Below are positions 11,597 to 23,438 of a stretch of DNA of 64,000 nt, piece by piece. The position numbers and the translations under genes are program-made. Numbering within the stretch: position 1 is the stretch's first letter; every line of letters starts with the position of its first letter. The stretch is from Erodium maritimum (lineage: Eukaryota > Streptophyta > Magnoliopsida > Geraniales > Geraniaceae): positions 23,005,432 to 23,069,431 of the forward strand of contig OY997592.1 of the NCBI GenBank assembly GCA_963921825.1, in the 5' to 3' direction. The notes under the pieces are model-generated. The model did no database searches. It saw only the letters and a program-made list of their open reading frames with translations, and was not told the origin of the DNA.

Positions 11597-11944
11597 TGTC
11601 AGGAACTCAAGCACCATGACACTAAACGGTGTCGTTAAGAGGTTACGAACCTAAAGGCTTCTAGAAGAGCACGTGGCAGCCATTTAACAAGTTGTTAGAT
11701 GTTAAGTGTCGGTTAGAGAAGTGGTTAGTGGTATAGCTTGTGTGTGGGTTCAAGGGGAGGTATAAAACATAGAGGTTAGGGAGAGGGAGGGGATTATTGA
11801 TCATTTGTGTAATTGGGTAGTGGAGAGAGTTTTTCTTGGTTGTGGAGCGAAACACAGCAACCGTATCACAAATCATTCATCAATAACGCTTTGATTAGGC
11901 TTATTCTTTTCCAATTCAAGTCAGGATTTATTGAGATCCTGACA
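11597..11944 (+). mobile_element. 348-bp LTR with 8-bp inverted ends
   Basis: It starts TGTCAGGA and ends TCCTGACA, a perfect 8-bp terminal inverted repeat. It contains a TATAAAA box (about 11761) and a transcript-start-like region. A polypurine-like tract lies just upstream, which would make it a 3' LTR. I see no matching TSD, so the boundaries rest on the inverted repeat alone. Confidence 0.55.
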
Positions 11945-12053
11945 GAAGTGAGCAGGGTTTCGGTCAAGAGGTTGACGGATGAGCCAAAACCTTCCAAGAT
12001 GGGATACATACATCCTTTAAGAGAGGCTCTGTGAGCTTGGGGAGATAGTGGGT

Positions 12054-12065
12054 TCATCATCATCG

Positions 12066-12101
<36 letters not shown>

Positions 12102-12252
12102 GAAGAAGAAGAAGAAGAAGAAGAAGAAGAAGAAGAAGAAGAAGAAGAAGAAGAAGAAGAAGAAGAAGAAAAAGAAGAAGAAGAAGAAGAAGAAGAAGAA
12201 GAAGAAGAAGAAGAAGAAGAAGAAGAAGAAGAAGAAGAAGAAGAAGAAGAAG
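12054..12252 (+). repeat. Compound triplet microsatellite (TCA)n(GAA)n
   Basis: About 16 TCA units (12054-12101) run directly into about 50 GAA/AAG units (12102-12252) with one interruption near 12170. Poly-Ser/Glu/Asp open frames over it on both strands are by-products of the triplet repeat. Confidence 0.98.
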
Positions 12253-12257
12253 ACGAG

Positions 12258-12296
12258 AGTTGGATTGAGCAGAGAGTTGGATTGCTCAATCCAACT
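12258..12296. repeat. Perfect 14-bp inverted repeat
   Basis: AGTTGGATTGAGCA (12258-12271) and its exact complement (12283-12296) are separated by 11 bases. It lies between the microsatellite and the LINE target site and could form a hairpin. Origin unknown. Confidence 0.8.
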
Positions 12297-13650
12297 AGTA
12301 TATATTTTTTAAAAAGCCAAACCTCCATTGTGTCAGTTTTCTCTCCCAAGCTACAGTGTTTCTGGTTTTTGAATTCTCAACAGTTATGAATTGGAATCTC
12401 GCCGGAGTGTGTTCTTGTTTTTCAGTGGTGTAGTGTTCAGGGTGACTAAGATCACCGAACCACCATCAAGTGCGATTACATCAGGTTTCATCTGAGATTG
12501 ACTTTATCTTTCTTTGTTTCTCGGCCTAACTATCTGTTTCAACTCCAATGACATCATCTGGTTCAACGGGACCTCCTCCTGGATTTGAAGTTAGAATGGG
12601 AAATCAAAGTGTTGGGAAAGATCAGAGGGGAAAACTAAAGTCTATCATTGTTTCTCAACAAGGATTAGATGCTTATCAGCAGCCTCCACCACAGGCTCAG
12701 AATGTGGTGGGAGGAATGGATCAACAGTTCAGAGCTTTTGTTCATAATTTACCACCAGGAACTTCAAACATCTGGTTAAGAAATTTGTTCTTAGAATGTA
12801 GAGAGATTAGAAGGACGGAGACACCTTCTGGCCCAAACAACAGAGGAAAATGGTTTGGCTTCGTGTCTTTTTCTACAGATTAAGGTTTACAAAGGGGTAT
12901 ACAAACTTTCAATGGGTTTATTCTCAAGGGTTTCAAGTTGTTTGTGGTAAAAGCTTGGGACAAGAGATCGGGACCTCAATTTTCTAGAGACAGAAGTATG
13001 TGGAAAAGAAAAGAGCCGGAAGCTAATACTTTTCAAAAGTTAAGAGCCTCTGAGGAACCTATCAAACCAATCAAAGGTGTGGTGGCAGAGGTAAATAGGA
13101 AGTGGGTTAACAAAGGGCACTTGGCCCTTTTGCACAAGCTTTGCTTGTCACGCCCCAATTTCTATAAACCGAACTCGGGACGTGAACCTTTAAAACAATA
13201 AAACATTTTGAAACCTTTTACATTAAACCACTTTGAAAACGCCATTTGTTCAACAAAATAATATTTACAACTTAAAATGCGTCCCAACAAGTGGACAAAA
13301 GTATGGTATCCGTCGCTAGACTCAAAATAAACTCAGAATCCCGCTCCTAGCTCTTCAAGCTTCAGAAGCTCACCTAGTCCAACCTGCGACCGGTACCTGT
13401 AGGAAAAGCAGCTAGGGGTGAGCGTTCGCTCACCACCACGGATAACAGACTGACTACGGCATACTTAGCAGACAATGCCGATAACACTAACAACCAACTC
13501 AACACCGGGGATCACTATCCCCCAAACTCAGGTAACCCGACTGACACACACACGCCGTTACTTTCCTCAACCGACTCAATACTCGGACACGTAAAGTAGA
13601 CCCGACACAACGATTGACGACCTCCTCCAAGGACACGACAGACAACCACG

Positions 13651-13731
13651 CAACACCCAAGATCACAAAGGATCGCACACCAAACAAGATCACAGAGGAT
13701 CGCACACCAAACAAGATCACAAAGGATCGCA
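13651..13731 (-). repeat. 27-bp tandem repeat, three copies
   Basis: Units containing AAGATCACAAAGGATCGCA repeat three times with one or two substitutions inside the solo LTR. Confidence 0.85.
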
Positions 13732-13754
13732 TACCAGCTGCTCAGTAACCATCT

Positions 13755-13970
13755 CTGTCTCTCGCCCTTTCCGATCCAGGTCGGGCCAGGCGGTCGACCT
13801 GTCACGCAACTTCTCCCGATCCCAGTCGGGAGGCTAACCCACAACCTCTCCGCTTCACCCGATCCCAGTCGGGTGGTTAGCCACACCCGCGCGTCTTTCC
13901 CCCGATCCCAGTCGGGGAGCTAGCCCACAACCTCTCCGCTTCTCCCGATCCCAGTCGGGAGGCTAGCTAC
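13755..13970 (-). repeat. About 43-bp tandem repeat built on a palindrome
   Basis: Five units, each centred on CCCGATCCCAGTCGGG. The inner palindrome is extended by flanking bases that change in pairs between units (C-T-CCCGA with TCGGG-A-G; C-A-CCCGA with TCGGG-T-G). The first unit is degenerate. Confidence 0.85.
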
Positions 13971-14052
13971 ACCACACAACCTCCACCATGATCAAGTAAC
14001 CAAACACAATCACAAGCAAGTTCCACAAATAGCAACAACACAGGTTCAACAC

Positions 14053-14485
14053 TACACAGGCACTCATGGCCACCCAAGACGCCAACAGTAAAACACGGAC
14101 TCTACAATCCCACGGGCACTCACGGCCACCCAAGACACACCGACAAAACTCACGGGCTCAACAACCCCACGGGCACTCACGGCCACCCAAAACACCAACA
14201 GTAACTCACGGGCTCAACAACCCCACAGGCACTCACGGCCACCCAAAACACACCAACGGTAAAGACACGGGTTCAACAACCCCACAGGCACTCACGGCCT
14301 CCCAAGACACACCAACAGTAAAGACACGGGTTCAACAACCCCACGGGCACTCATGGCCACCCAAGACACAAACAATAAAGTAACACGGGTTCAACAACCC
14401 AACAGGCACTCATGGCCACCCAAGACACAAACAATAAAGTAACACGGGTTCAACAACCCAACAGGCACTCATGGCCACCCAAAAC
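14053..14485 (-). repeat. About 59-bp minisatellite, seven copies
   Basis: Units of CAGGCACTCACGGCCACCCA followed by a variable CACCAACAGTAAA and CACGGGTTCAACAACCC repeat seven to eight times, each 50-62 bases long. The open frame over it (14066-14383) is a by-product of the repeat. Confidence 0.9.
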
Positions 14486-17239
14486 ACACCTTTTAAGTAA
14501 GCAAGCGAAACCCGAATTTAAAGAATTAAACGCCCAAACTCAATCCCGACAATGTCGATCACTCCCAAACTTCCCAATTACTCGACATTGTCGATAATGG
14601 GCTCGGAAAAGCCCGATTCGCCCGACATGGCGAATCTGCCAAGGTTTTGAAAACGCCCTTCCGGGGCTCCGAAAATTCCCGTTTTCGTTTCTACGGTCTT
14701 AGAATAATTCAAGGGTTCCTAGGCATTCGACGGAATCAAATTCCGACTTCCGAGTAATTTAATTCGCGTTTAAAAGTTTCTAAACCCGTCAATTACAACT
14801 TTCACAATTTAATTCCAAATTTCGATCCGGTTGAAGATTAATTACTTGGGGAACGTTCTAAACCACCCGAACACGAAAACCCGATACCCGGGCATGTGGG
14901 CCCCACACGGACACAATGGAAAAATTCCCTTTTTGCCCCAAAATGTTCCTAACGAACCCCAAACCTCAACCCTTCATCTTTAAACCAAATCCAACCAAAA
15001 CCCAACCATATTTGAATCGTTTAAATTCAAGCCCTAAAATTCAAACGTACCAAAACAAAAATCGGTTGAGTGCTCACCGTAGAGAATGTCGATGTGAGCT
15101 CGATTCTTTTATCGTTGAGACGATCCACCGGACGGATCGTCGGGAAAATAGCAAAACCTTAAACTTTCTCTCCTTTTCTCTCCACCTTCTATCCTCCTTC
15201 TATCCCCTTTCTCTCTCTTCAAACTCACCATTTTCCCCTTTTTTTGAAAGTGGCCGAGACCTCACATTTTCTCTTCCTTTTGTTTTGTTTTAAAACAATA
15301 ACAACTAATACTTAAATTGTAAAACTAACCATCAAGTCTTCCTTTGTTTTGTTCAATGTTACCTAACACCACCACATTGGTGACATGTGGCAAATAGGTC
15401 CCACACCTTTTTGGAAAATATCTCCTAGATATTTTCCAATCAGATTCGCGAAATTCGGACGTTTCGGGCCCCGAACGGGCACTTTTTCCAAGAAATTACG
15501 AAACTTCACGGGCTACAAGGAAACGGCTCAACTAAGACCGCTGCGACGATGGCTAAGCTTTTTGGATCCAAAACGGTCCTTGAATGGACCAAAACGTCGC
15601 CCGATTGACTTTTCCAACGAAAAGTCAACTTTTCCCAAATTGATCAGAAAGTTGCCCTGAGTCCCCCGGGACTCACTTTGGTCAATATCGGGATTAACTT
15701 ACGTCCGGTATGACCCTCAGAGTCAGTTTTAGGTTTAATTAAGTGTCTGACCAAAAATTTTAAATTTTCCCGTTTTTCGCAGGTTTGACTAGCGTTGACC
15801 AGGAGTGGTTATTACATTGCTCTTTGGAAGCCATCATGGAAGACTTTAAACTTGAAAGAGGAGTGGAAGTCAGCATAACTGATTTGGGGAACAGAGTGGT
15901 TTTGGTTTATTTTGCTGATGAACAAGCTGAGAATGAGGCTTTGAAAGATGGAAGCACCTGGTTAAGCTACTGGCTTACTTGGCTGGATGATAAAAGCAAT
16001 TTATGCAAGTATGGGGGGGAATTTACATGGGTAGCACTCCATGGGATACCCATTTTGGGTTGGTGCCAAGAAACTTTTGAGGCAGTGGTAGTTGATCTTG
16101 GAAATTTTGTTTGTGCTCATCCCAAATCTCTTAAAGGGAACTCTTTTGAAGTGGCTTTCATACTCCTTCATTCCCAAGAGTATCTGAGAGTCTTTAAAGA
16201 AGATACTCTTGAATTGGAAGGGAATAACTACAATTTCATGGTCAGTTCTGTGGAAGTAAGAGTGATCCCCAATTGTGAAGCTCCCACATTTATTGCCTCA
16301 CCTACCCCTTCTGATAACGTGGCTGCAGAAGAATCTTTGTCCTCTGACTTTAATACTTTAAGTGCTAAGGAGAATGTGGTTGAATCTCCTACTTTAAGAA
16401 GGACTGATTCTGATGTGGTGTTGGGGGGGAGATCAGTCAGTTGTTCCTGACTCCTTATCTGAAGAAAACCAGATCATGCAACTCTCTAATTTCCCAGCAT
16501 TGCAGGCTCAACCAATTCAATGTCCCCCTGTTGTTTCTTCTCCACCCTTGCATCAGATGAATTTTAAACAAGTTTTATTATCTGAAGAAGTTCAAGGTAC
16601 TATTCATACTGAAGTACTGAGTACTGTTCCGATGAGCTCTTCTCAAGGTTTTGGAGAGGATGATGGGACTGAGAAGGAAGCACAAGTACAAAATGTTACA
16701 TGGGAAGATGGTCGTATTAATGGGGATGAGACCTCAACTCTCCCATCCACTGTTTTGGGGTCCCAGTTGCAGACACCAGCTTGCACTAATCTTTTGGAGG
16801 GAAGGATTAATTTGAATTCAAGTGGTAAGAAATTGGTGTTAGTTGATTATAACAATGAAGAAATATTAACTTGTCAAAAAGGAAAAAAGACAACTACAAA
16901 GGTGGACACCACAGTTACTTATAACACAAGATCTAGGTCAAAAATTCAAAGGCCTAAGGAAAATACACTTGGTGAAATTGGCTTGAGGAAGAAGGAACCA
17001 CAAAAATTCAAAAGTGGAGGGGCTGGCACATGGGATTTTTGTAAAGCCTTGGGGCTTGAAGCTTTCATTGCAGATGATCTGGTAGCAGCTCAATTTGTCA
17101 ACTTGGAAAATGAAATTAATCAAACAGTGGACTTGGAAACCAACTCTGAGGATGAATATTGTGATCTGGATGATCTGGATGAGGGTGTAGCAGTGGAGGA
17201 ATCCTGTCCCTCTATCTCTACTTTGAGGCTTGCTTCTCC

Positions 17240-20200
17240 ATGAGAATTATCTCATGGAACATGAGGGGTGCCTCCTCAACACAAAAGAGGAGGGCTCTTA
17301 GAAATCTGTGTTCTAAAAAACAAGTGGTGATGGTTCTAATATAAGAAAAAAAATTGGAGGAGTTACCAGTTTACTTCGTCTCTAGCTGTGGCTTCTCTCA
17401 GTCGTGGGAGGTGTTAGTTGTCCCTGCCATTGGCAATTCTGGTGGTATCATGACTCTATGGAACAAAGACTTTTGTCAAGTGCAAACCTCATTCATTGAT
17501 AAGCATGTTATTTATTGGTCTGGTTTTTTTTACAGAGGAGAATGCTTCATTCACAGTCATAAATGTTTATGCACCATGCTCAATACCTGCTAGAGGAAAT
17601 TTGTGGAAAGATATTGAAGTTAAGGCCCTTCAGTATACTAATCCTTTGGTGATAGCTGGAGATTTTAATGCTATTCTTGATCCTAGTGAGAAAACAGATT
17701 CCAATTTCTCTACAAAGAGCTCCAGAGATTTTCAGAAGCTACTGGACAACCTTGGTATCATTGATCTCCAACTCATTGGTGGTAAATTTTCTTGGTTTGG
17801 GCCTAACTCTTCAGCCTCAAGACTGGATAGGTTTCTAATTTCTCCTCAGGTCTTATCTTTCTGCTCATGTCTAATCCAAGAAGGGTTGCCTAGAACCATT
17901 TCAGATCACAAAGCCATCATCCTCAGTAACCCAAGGATTGATTGGGGGCCTAGGCCCTTTAAATTTATTAATGCTTGGATTGATCATCCTCAGTTCTTCT
18001 CCCATTCTAAACTATTTTGGGAATCTATTCTGGTGCATGGATCAGCATCCTACAAGTTGTGGTATAAATTAAAGGCTTTAAAAGGTTTTTACAGGAAATG
18101 GAAAATTGAGGTCTTTGGATGGGTGGAGAATGATGTGGAATCTCTGACTCTGGAGATCAAAGCACTAGATAATATTCTTGATGTTAGAAATCTACTCCCA
18201 CAGGAAATATCTCAGAGAGCCCTACTCAAAGCTCAGCTTATACAAAAAGTAAAAGTCCAGGCCAAGATATGGTGTCAGAAAGCAAGGCACAGATGGTCCA
18301 AGGAAGGGGACAGATGCTCTAAGTTTTTTCACTTGGTGGCAAATTTCAATGGGACTAGAAAAAGAATTTCAGAAATTATGGTTGATGGGGTATTCTATGG
18401 AAAATCAGCTGAGATTAAGCATTGGGCAAAAAAACATTTCCAAGAGAGGTTTTTGGAGAATAACTCAGTTTGTATTAAGCTTGATTCTCTCCCTTTTAAT
18501 GTCCTTTCCTCCTCACAGTCTTTGGCCTTGGAAACACCTTTTACTGAGGTTGAAGTGTATACTGCAATTAAGTTATGCAATGGGGACAAAGCCCCTGGAC
18601 CTGATGGTTACTCAATGAAATTTCATCAAAAGTGTTGGGAATTCACAAAATTTGATATCATGGCTTGTTTGGAGCATTGTTTTCATGGAGGGGGCTTGGG
18701 AAAGGGGCTTAATTCCTCTTTCATTACTCTTATACCCAAGTCTGGCTCCCCTCAGACCTTTGAGGATTTTAGGCCAATTAGCCTTATCAGCAGTGTGTAC
18801 AAAATTCTCTCAAAGTTGCTAGCCCTCAGACTCAAAGGTGTTATGAATCATCTTGTACATGATGTACAGTCAGGCTTCATATCAGGTAGACAAATAATGG
18901 ATGGGATTCTTATTGCATCTGAACTTCTTCATTCCATCAAAACCTCAGGGCAGGAGGTGATTATTTTCAAAGTTGATTTTGAAAAAGCTTATGACCACAT
19001 TAATTGGGGAGCTTTGTTAAATATTCTGAGATCCATGGGATTTGGAAATAAATGGATATCTTGGATGGAAATGTGCATTGCAGCTTGGTCTTCAGTTCTA
19101 ATTAATGGATCACCCACAGAAGATTTTCCATTACTGAGAGGTCTTAGACAAGGGTGCTCTCTATCTCCCCTATTATGTGCTCTTTTGGCTGAGAGCCTTC
19201 ACCAACTGATGTGTCAAGGGATCAGCTCAAATATGTTTGCAGGTGTGAAATGTAACTCACAGGGCCCTGAGATATCCCATCTTCAGTTTGCTGATGATAC
19301 ATTATTATTCATTGAGGCTGGTTTACAACAGGCTACCAACCTTAAGCACCTACTCAATTGTTTACAGAAGGCCACAGGTTTAAAGATAAATTATCAGAAA
19401 TCAAAAGTTATGATTATGAATGCATCTAATGTATCTATACAATAAATCACTCAAATCTTTGGCTGTGCATCAATGGAAATTCCCTTTGACTACTTGGGTT
19501 TTCAGTTGGGAGCCAATCCTAGGAGGAGGAAGACATGAGACCCTGTGATAAACAAATTCAAAAGAAAGTTGAATCTCTGGCAAGCCAAGGCCAGGTGCTT
19601 TGGGGGGAGGATCACTCTCATTAAATCCTCCCTCAGTTCTCTTCCATTATTCTATATGTCCCTATATAAAGCTCCTAAATGTGTCATAACTGAAATGGAG
19701 AAGTGGCAGAGGAGGTTTTTATGGAATGGGTCAATAAATAAGAAGGTTTTACACAAAATAAGGTGGAACCTCATCTGTAGACCCAAATCAGTTGGAGGTT
19801 TGGGTATAAAAAACCTACATATCATGAACAAGGCTTTATTAGCAAGGTGGTGGTGGAGATTTGCTTTAGAAACTGATTCACTATGGAAGAAACTCTTGTG
19901 TGCTAAATTTGGGTGGGAAATTGGAGCTTGGGATTTATCTGACTTCTGCTTACAAAATGATCAAAGCTTCATCAGACATTTGGAATCATTACTACTTTGT
20001 CCTAAATTTTCCTCTGCTTTTGGAGCTGTGGGGATCTCTTGGACTGTTAAATCAGGGAATAGGGTAGTATTTTGGGAGGACAAATGGCTGATTGAGGCTC
20101 CTCTTAAGTACCAGTACAATAGGATATATCATCTATGCACAGATAAAAAGGTTGTGGTGTCTGCTTTCTGGTTTGAAGGGAATTGGGAGATAACATTCAG

Positions 20201-20902
20201 AAGAGACTTGAGAGGGTGGGAAAAGGATCAGTCAACTTATTATGTGATGCTCTTAACTCTCATCATCTATCAGAGGGTAATGATTTAGCTGGTTGGGTGT
20301 ATGATCACAAGGGTTTCTCAGTCCACAAAATGTATGAGATCTTAGATGAGAATTGGGATGCTTCTTTGGAATGGCCAGCTTTGCTATGGGCTCCCAATTT
20401 AACACCTAAAGTGGCTGCCTTTGCCTGGTTAGTTTGCATGAAAAGAGTACCTACAAAATGCTTCCTTTTGGCTAGGGGTCTGTACAATGGCAACATTTGG
20501 TGCCCTTTATGTTTTGAAGAACCAGAAGATTTAGATCATCTATTTATAGGTTGCAAAGTTACTACTTTGGTCTGGTATTATTGTCTGGAATGGTGGGGGA
20601 TACAAACTGCTCTATCAGACACATTCCTGAGCTGGTTTACAAGCTGGAATCATTTGGCCCCAGTTAGGATCAAGAGAAATTGGAACATGATATCTTCTCT
20701 AGTCATTTGGAGGATTTGGTTAAGTAGAAATCAGGCATGTTTTCACAACAAGTTTCTCTCCCCACTTGATATTTTCCTCCAAGTTCAAAATGATTCTTAT
20801 CAGTTATTATGGGCTAATTTTAAAGATGGACAAGCTTTCTCTTTTGTCTCATGGATTAATACCCCTTGGTTTTGCTCCCCATTAAAAAGGAGGCTACTGT
20901 AA
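17240..20902 (+). pseudogene. LINE ORF2: endonuclease, reverse transcriptase, zf-RVT
   Basis: It starts MRIISWNMRGA at 17240, overlapping the ORF1 stop. The APE-type endonuclease is recognisable from VINVYAPC, AGDFNAIL, SRLDRFLIS and ISDHKAI. RT motifs follow in order: KAPGPDGYSMKFHQ, LIPKSGSPQTFEDFRPISL, VDFEKAYDHINW, GLRQGCSLSPLL and the catalytic FADD near 19291. A zinc-binding zf-RVT tail lies in 20290-20560 (FSVHKMYEIL, CPLCFEEPEDLDHLFIGC). Lesions: TAA at 17342 (QETK expected, so C to T), a frameshift in a T8 run at about 17523, stops at 19443-19445 and about 19537, and a frameshift near 20185-20220. It would nick the target and copy RNA, but this copy cannot. Confidence 0.93.
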
Positions 20903-21677
20903 GAGTTCTTGGGTTATTGTTATTCTTGGGTTGGATAAGGGTGGTTTGTTGGGTGGCTGGGGGAGAGTGTGAGACTAGAGGTGAGGTAGGACTCTGTTGG
21001 GGGGAAACTAAATCTGAATTTCTGAGTGGGGGTACTGATTTTGTTTTGTGCTGTTTGCTGGTTTTTTTTGGATTATCACAGGTTCTGAAGCAATTGTTTT
21101 GGCAACACTCTTTGCTTGGGTTTGGTTTGCTGCAGTATGTCATTGGGTGGGAGATGTTCTCAGCTGCATTTTCAACAGCTACCTTCATCTGCTGCATATC
21201 CCAATCCACTCTGCTGCTGAAAATCCCTTGCATTTTGAAACAGTTTTGAAAAAATTGGTAGAACAAAGGTTGATCTATGCTGCTGTATGGGTAACGTGCG
21301 TCACAAGGAAAGCCGTAGCTTGGGGTTTCAAAATTGATTTGGGTTCCGTGACTTACAGGTCAAGTTTGCTTGGGAGGGAAGTTTTTTAAAGTGGAGGGTT
21401 ATCTTGTAGTACAAGTCTCTTTAATGCTTTGCTGATTTTCTTGTTTAATTTGGGTGGTTTCCTTGTATTTTCAACCCTTGTTGTGAACTTGGTTCAACTT
21501 AAGGTTTTTGTTTAGTCTTGGTTGCCTTGTTTTGCAATCAAGTATAGTTAAGGTTGTTAGAAAATCTAGTTTGTAACAATTTGGAGGGTTTACCCTTGAT
21601 CTTTTCTTCTTCTTTGAAGATTTGATTTATAACAAACAAAAATTTGCTGATCAAAAAAAAAAAACTAGTATATATTT

Positions 21678-22344
21678 CTCATCTTCTTATAATATTCATT
21701 TTTATGCTTGCCTTGTACCCATTGTTCTTGAGATTTTTGCTCCATAACTATAAGAGCTTGAATCCATAGCTATGAAAATAAAAACAATGTGTCGTTAGAC
21801 TAAATATATTAAATAAATTAACTTATTGTTTGTGTTTAATTGATGATTTTGAAGACTATATACGTGGATATTGTTTTTGTTGCTCAAAATCCATGTTCAC
21901 ACATGTGGATTGGATGAGAGTAAAGTTACGTGATCGGTTATGTAATTGGCAATTTAATTTCTCAATCGTATAGTTAAATGGTTGAATCAAGGCTTATTGG
22001 GTTGAATAAAATTGTTTTTATTGCAGATAAAAAAGGCATTAATGATCCAATTTCATGATTTAGGAGGTATGATATTGGGTCTCGCTAATAATTTGTGACT
22101 TCTTGACTTATAGACTATGTAATTGGTTCCAAGTGTAAATTTATATTAATTTGGTTATAATTGGTAATGGAATGTAGCCAATTGAGTAAAGACCAAGGGT
22201 CCAACCAATTAAGTAAATCTCAATGATGAAATTGAATTAATTAATGATGTTATTTCAGGTAGGTAGTCTTGGTAGTGAAATAGGGAGTAATGAACTAATG
22301 TTTTGCTACTTGTAATAATCTCTTAACATGAGATGTTAAGTTGT
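21678..22344. other. AT-rich intergenic stretch, nothing identified
   Basis: Unique-looking, AT-rich sequence with no open frame of note, repeat or element boundary. Confidence 0.6.
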
Positions 22345-22607
22345 TTCGAAACCCGATAGAAAGTATTTGAGCTCTAGCATTACACCTCCAAGAATTTGGG
22401 TTAATTGGGGTAGTATGTGCGCCATTTTATTTTCCGAAAAGGACGAGACAAAGATGGGATCCAGGCAAGCACTTGGGGTTGTTGAAGATTGGGGTGTACT
22501 CTTCTGGACATATGAAATTGACCCGGTTGAGATCAATAGACGTAGAACATGCGATGCTGTTTCGATTTGGGCACAGAACGAACAAATCCTCACCGTGGAT
22601 GCCGAAA

Positions 22608-22927
22608 TGTCACGTTTCGGCTTTGGGCCGTTTGGGCAGTTTTGGGCAGATAAGCCCAAACAAGAGAAAACGACACCGTTTCTCTCGTTCAGTGTTTCTT
22701 TCCCAACCATCACGCACAAAAGGGCATCGCAGGAGCTGTGGAGAGGCATCGAATATCAGACTGGTTTTTGTTATCTCTGTAGTTTCATAGCTTGGTTTTC
22801 TATTTTTGTAGACCAGAAGGGCCATCAAGGCTGAATTGATCTGTAATTGGAGTTCACAGTAATCTATTGAAGCCTTTTGCTCCTATTTTCTTATTATCTG
22901 AGCTTCGAATAGAACAATATTGTTACA
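22608..22927 (+). repeat. 5' LTR of the cargo element
   Basis: 320 bp, TGTCACG to TTGTTACA, directly followed by the PBS at 22930-22943. Confidence 0.93.
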
Positions 22928-22958
22928 AGTGGTATCAAGAGCCTTCAATCCCGCGACC

Positions 22959-23411
22959 ATGGATGATTTTGGAGTAGAGAGGGGTTCTCAAGGAGGAGCA
23001 ATCTCAGAAGTTCTAGGTCTGGAAAAACCGAGCCAGACACTATTTGGAAAAAAAGAGGAGACGGCACCCATGGCTGACTTTTCCATGGAAGACGAGGAAG
23101 TGCGCCTCAGACCTGTCAGACGCCCACCGGAGCTGCGAACCCAACGACTACGCCTGCTGGAATGTAAGATCGATCAACTTGATCGGAAGCAGAGTCTGTT
23201 AGCCAGAGAGTATGACCAAAAAATGGAAACGGTTGGTGCTTTGTGTCCACAACGGAGAGGATCGGAATGGGTATTTTTCAGAGTTGAGATGACTACAAGG
23301 CTAGAGCAACTTGAAGCTCTGAGATATACTGAGTTTGAGTTGAGGGATGAACTTAAAGTTCATAATCTGATTCATGAGAGAATTTTGGTTGAACAAGATG
23401 TTTTGGCATAA
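22959..23411 (+). CDS. Gag-like coiled-coil leader ORF of the cargo element
   Basis: It begins MDDFGVERGSQGG just after the PBS and runs about 150 residues, charged and helix-prone (LRLLECKIDQLDRKQSLLAREY, TTRLEQLEALRYTEFELRDELK), as in the coiled-coil start of many plant gypsy Gag proteins. A single TAA (23409-23411) separates it from the next frame, which continues with MQQLVECEKQEVQQQQGQK. I see no nucleocapsid zinc knuckle. Identity as a gag remnant is inferred. Confidence 0.5.
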   Translation: MDDFGVERGSQGGAISEVLGLEKPSQTLFGKKEETAPMADFSMEDEEVRLRPVRRPPELRTQRLRLLECKIDQLDRKQSLLAREYDQKMETVGALCPQRRGSEWVFFRVEMTTRLEQLEALRYTEFELRDELKVHNLIHERILVEQDVLA

Positions 23412-23438
23412 CAACAAGTATCTATTGAGAACCATATT

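Larger units (their letters stand above)
13146..15816 (-). mobile_element. Gypsy-type solo LTR, TSD TTGCT
   Basis: On the minus strand it starts TGTAATAACC and ends GGGGCGTGACA, with the duplication TTGCT at 13141-13145 and 15817-15821. It shares termini and the GGCTAAGCTTTTTGG block with the chromovirus LTRs but has a different body, with three tandem arrays. A perfect GTGAGC/GCTCAC hairpin lies at 13418-13433. Removing it restores the ORF1 frame of the host LINE, so it postdates that insertion. Confidence 0.93.
12548..17243 (+). pseudogene. LINE ORF1 (RRM + DUF4283-like), interrupted
   Basis: It starts MTSSGSTGPPPGFE. An RRM (about residues 58-135) has RNP2 AFVHNL and RNP1 KWFGFVSF. A TAA at 12881-12883 breaks the RRM, after which the same frame continues (GFILKGFKLFVVKAW). 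The solo LTR inserted at 13145; on removing it and one TSD copy (2,676 bases) the frame runs on into SLEAIMEDFKLERGVEVSITDLGN, a DUF4283-like ORF1 domain (WLTWLDD, WVALHGIPILGWCQETF). A frameshift in a G7 run (about 16424-16430) moves the frame to 16413-17243. The product would be the RNA-binding ORF1p of the retrotransposition RNP. Its stop overlaps the ORF2 start as ATGA. Confidence 0.85.
12308..21662 (+). mobile_element. RRM-type (L1/BNR-like) LINE, interrupted by a solo LTR
   Basis: The element has a 15-bp TSD (AACTAGTATATATTT at 12293-12307 and 21663-21677) and ends in GCTGATC plus poly(A). Without the solo LTR at 13146-15816 it is about 6.7 kb: 5' UTR 12308-12547, ORF1 to 17243, ORF2 17240-20902, and a 3' UTR of about 750 bases. 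It appears full length but is inactivated by several nonsense codons and frameshifts. RRM-containing ORF1 is the hallmark of the BNR-type plant LINEs described from Beta. Confidence 0.95.

Noticed and set aside
11597-11949. Solo LTR with target duplication
   Set aside because: The 8-bp inverted ends are convincing but the flanking pentamers do not match, so it is not called a solo LTR.
12017-12389. Open frames of poly-Ser/Glu/Asp on both strands
   Set aside because: Purely a consequence of the TCA/GAA triplet microsatellite; no start context or domain.
14066-14597. His/Thr-rich repeat protein frame
   Set aside because: By-product of the 59-bp minisatellite in a solo LTR.
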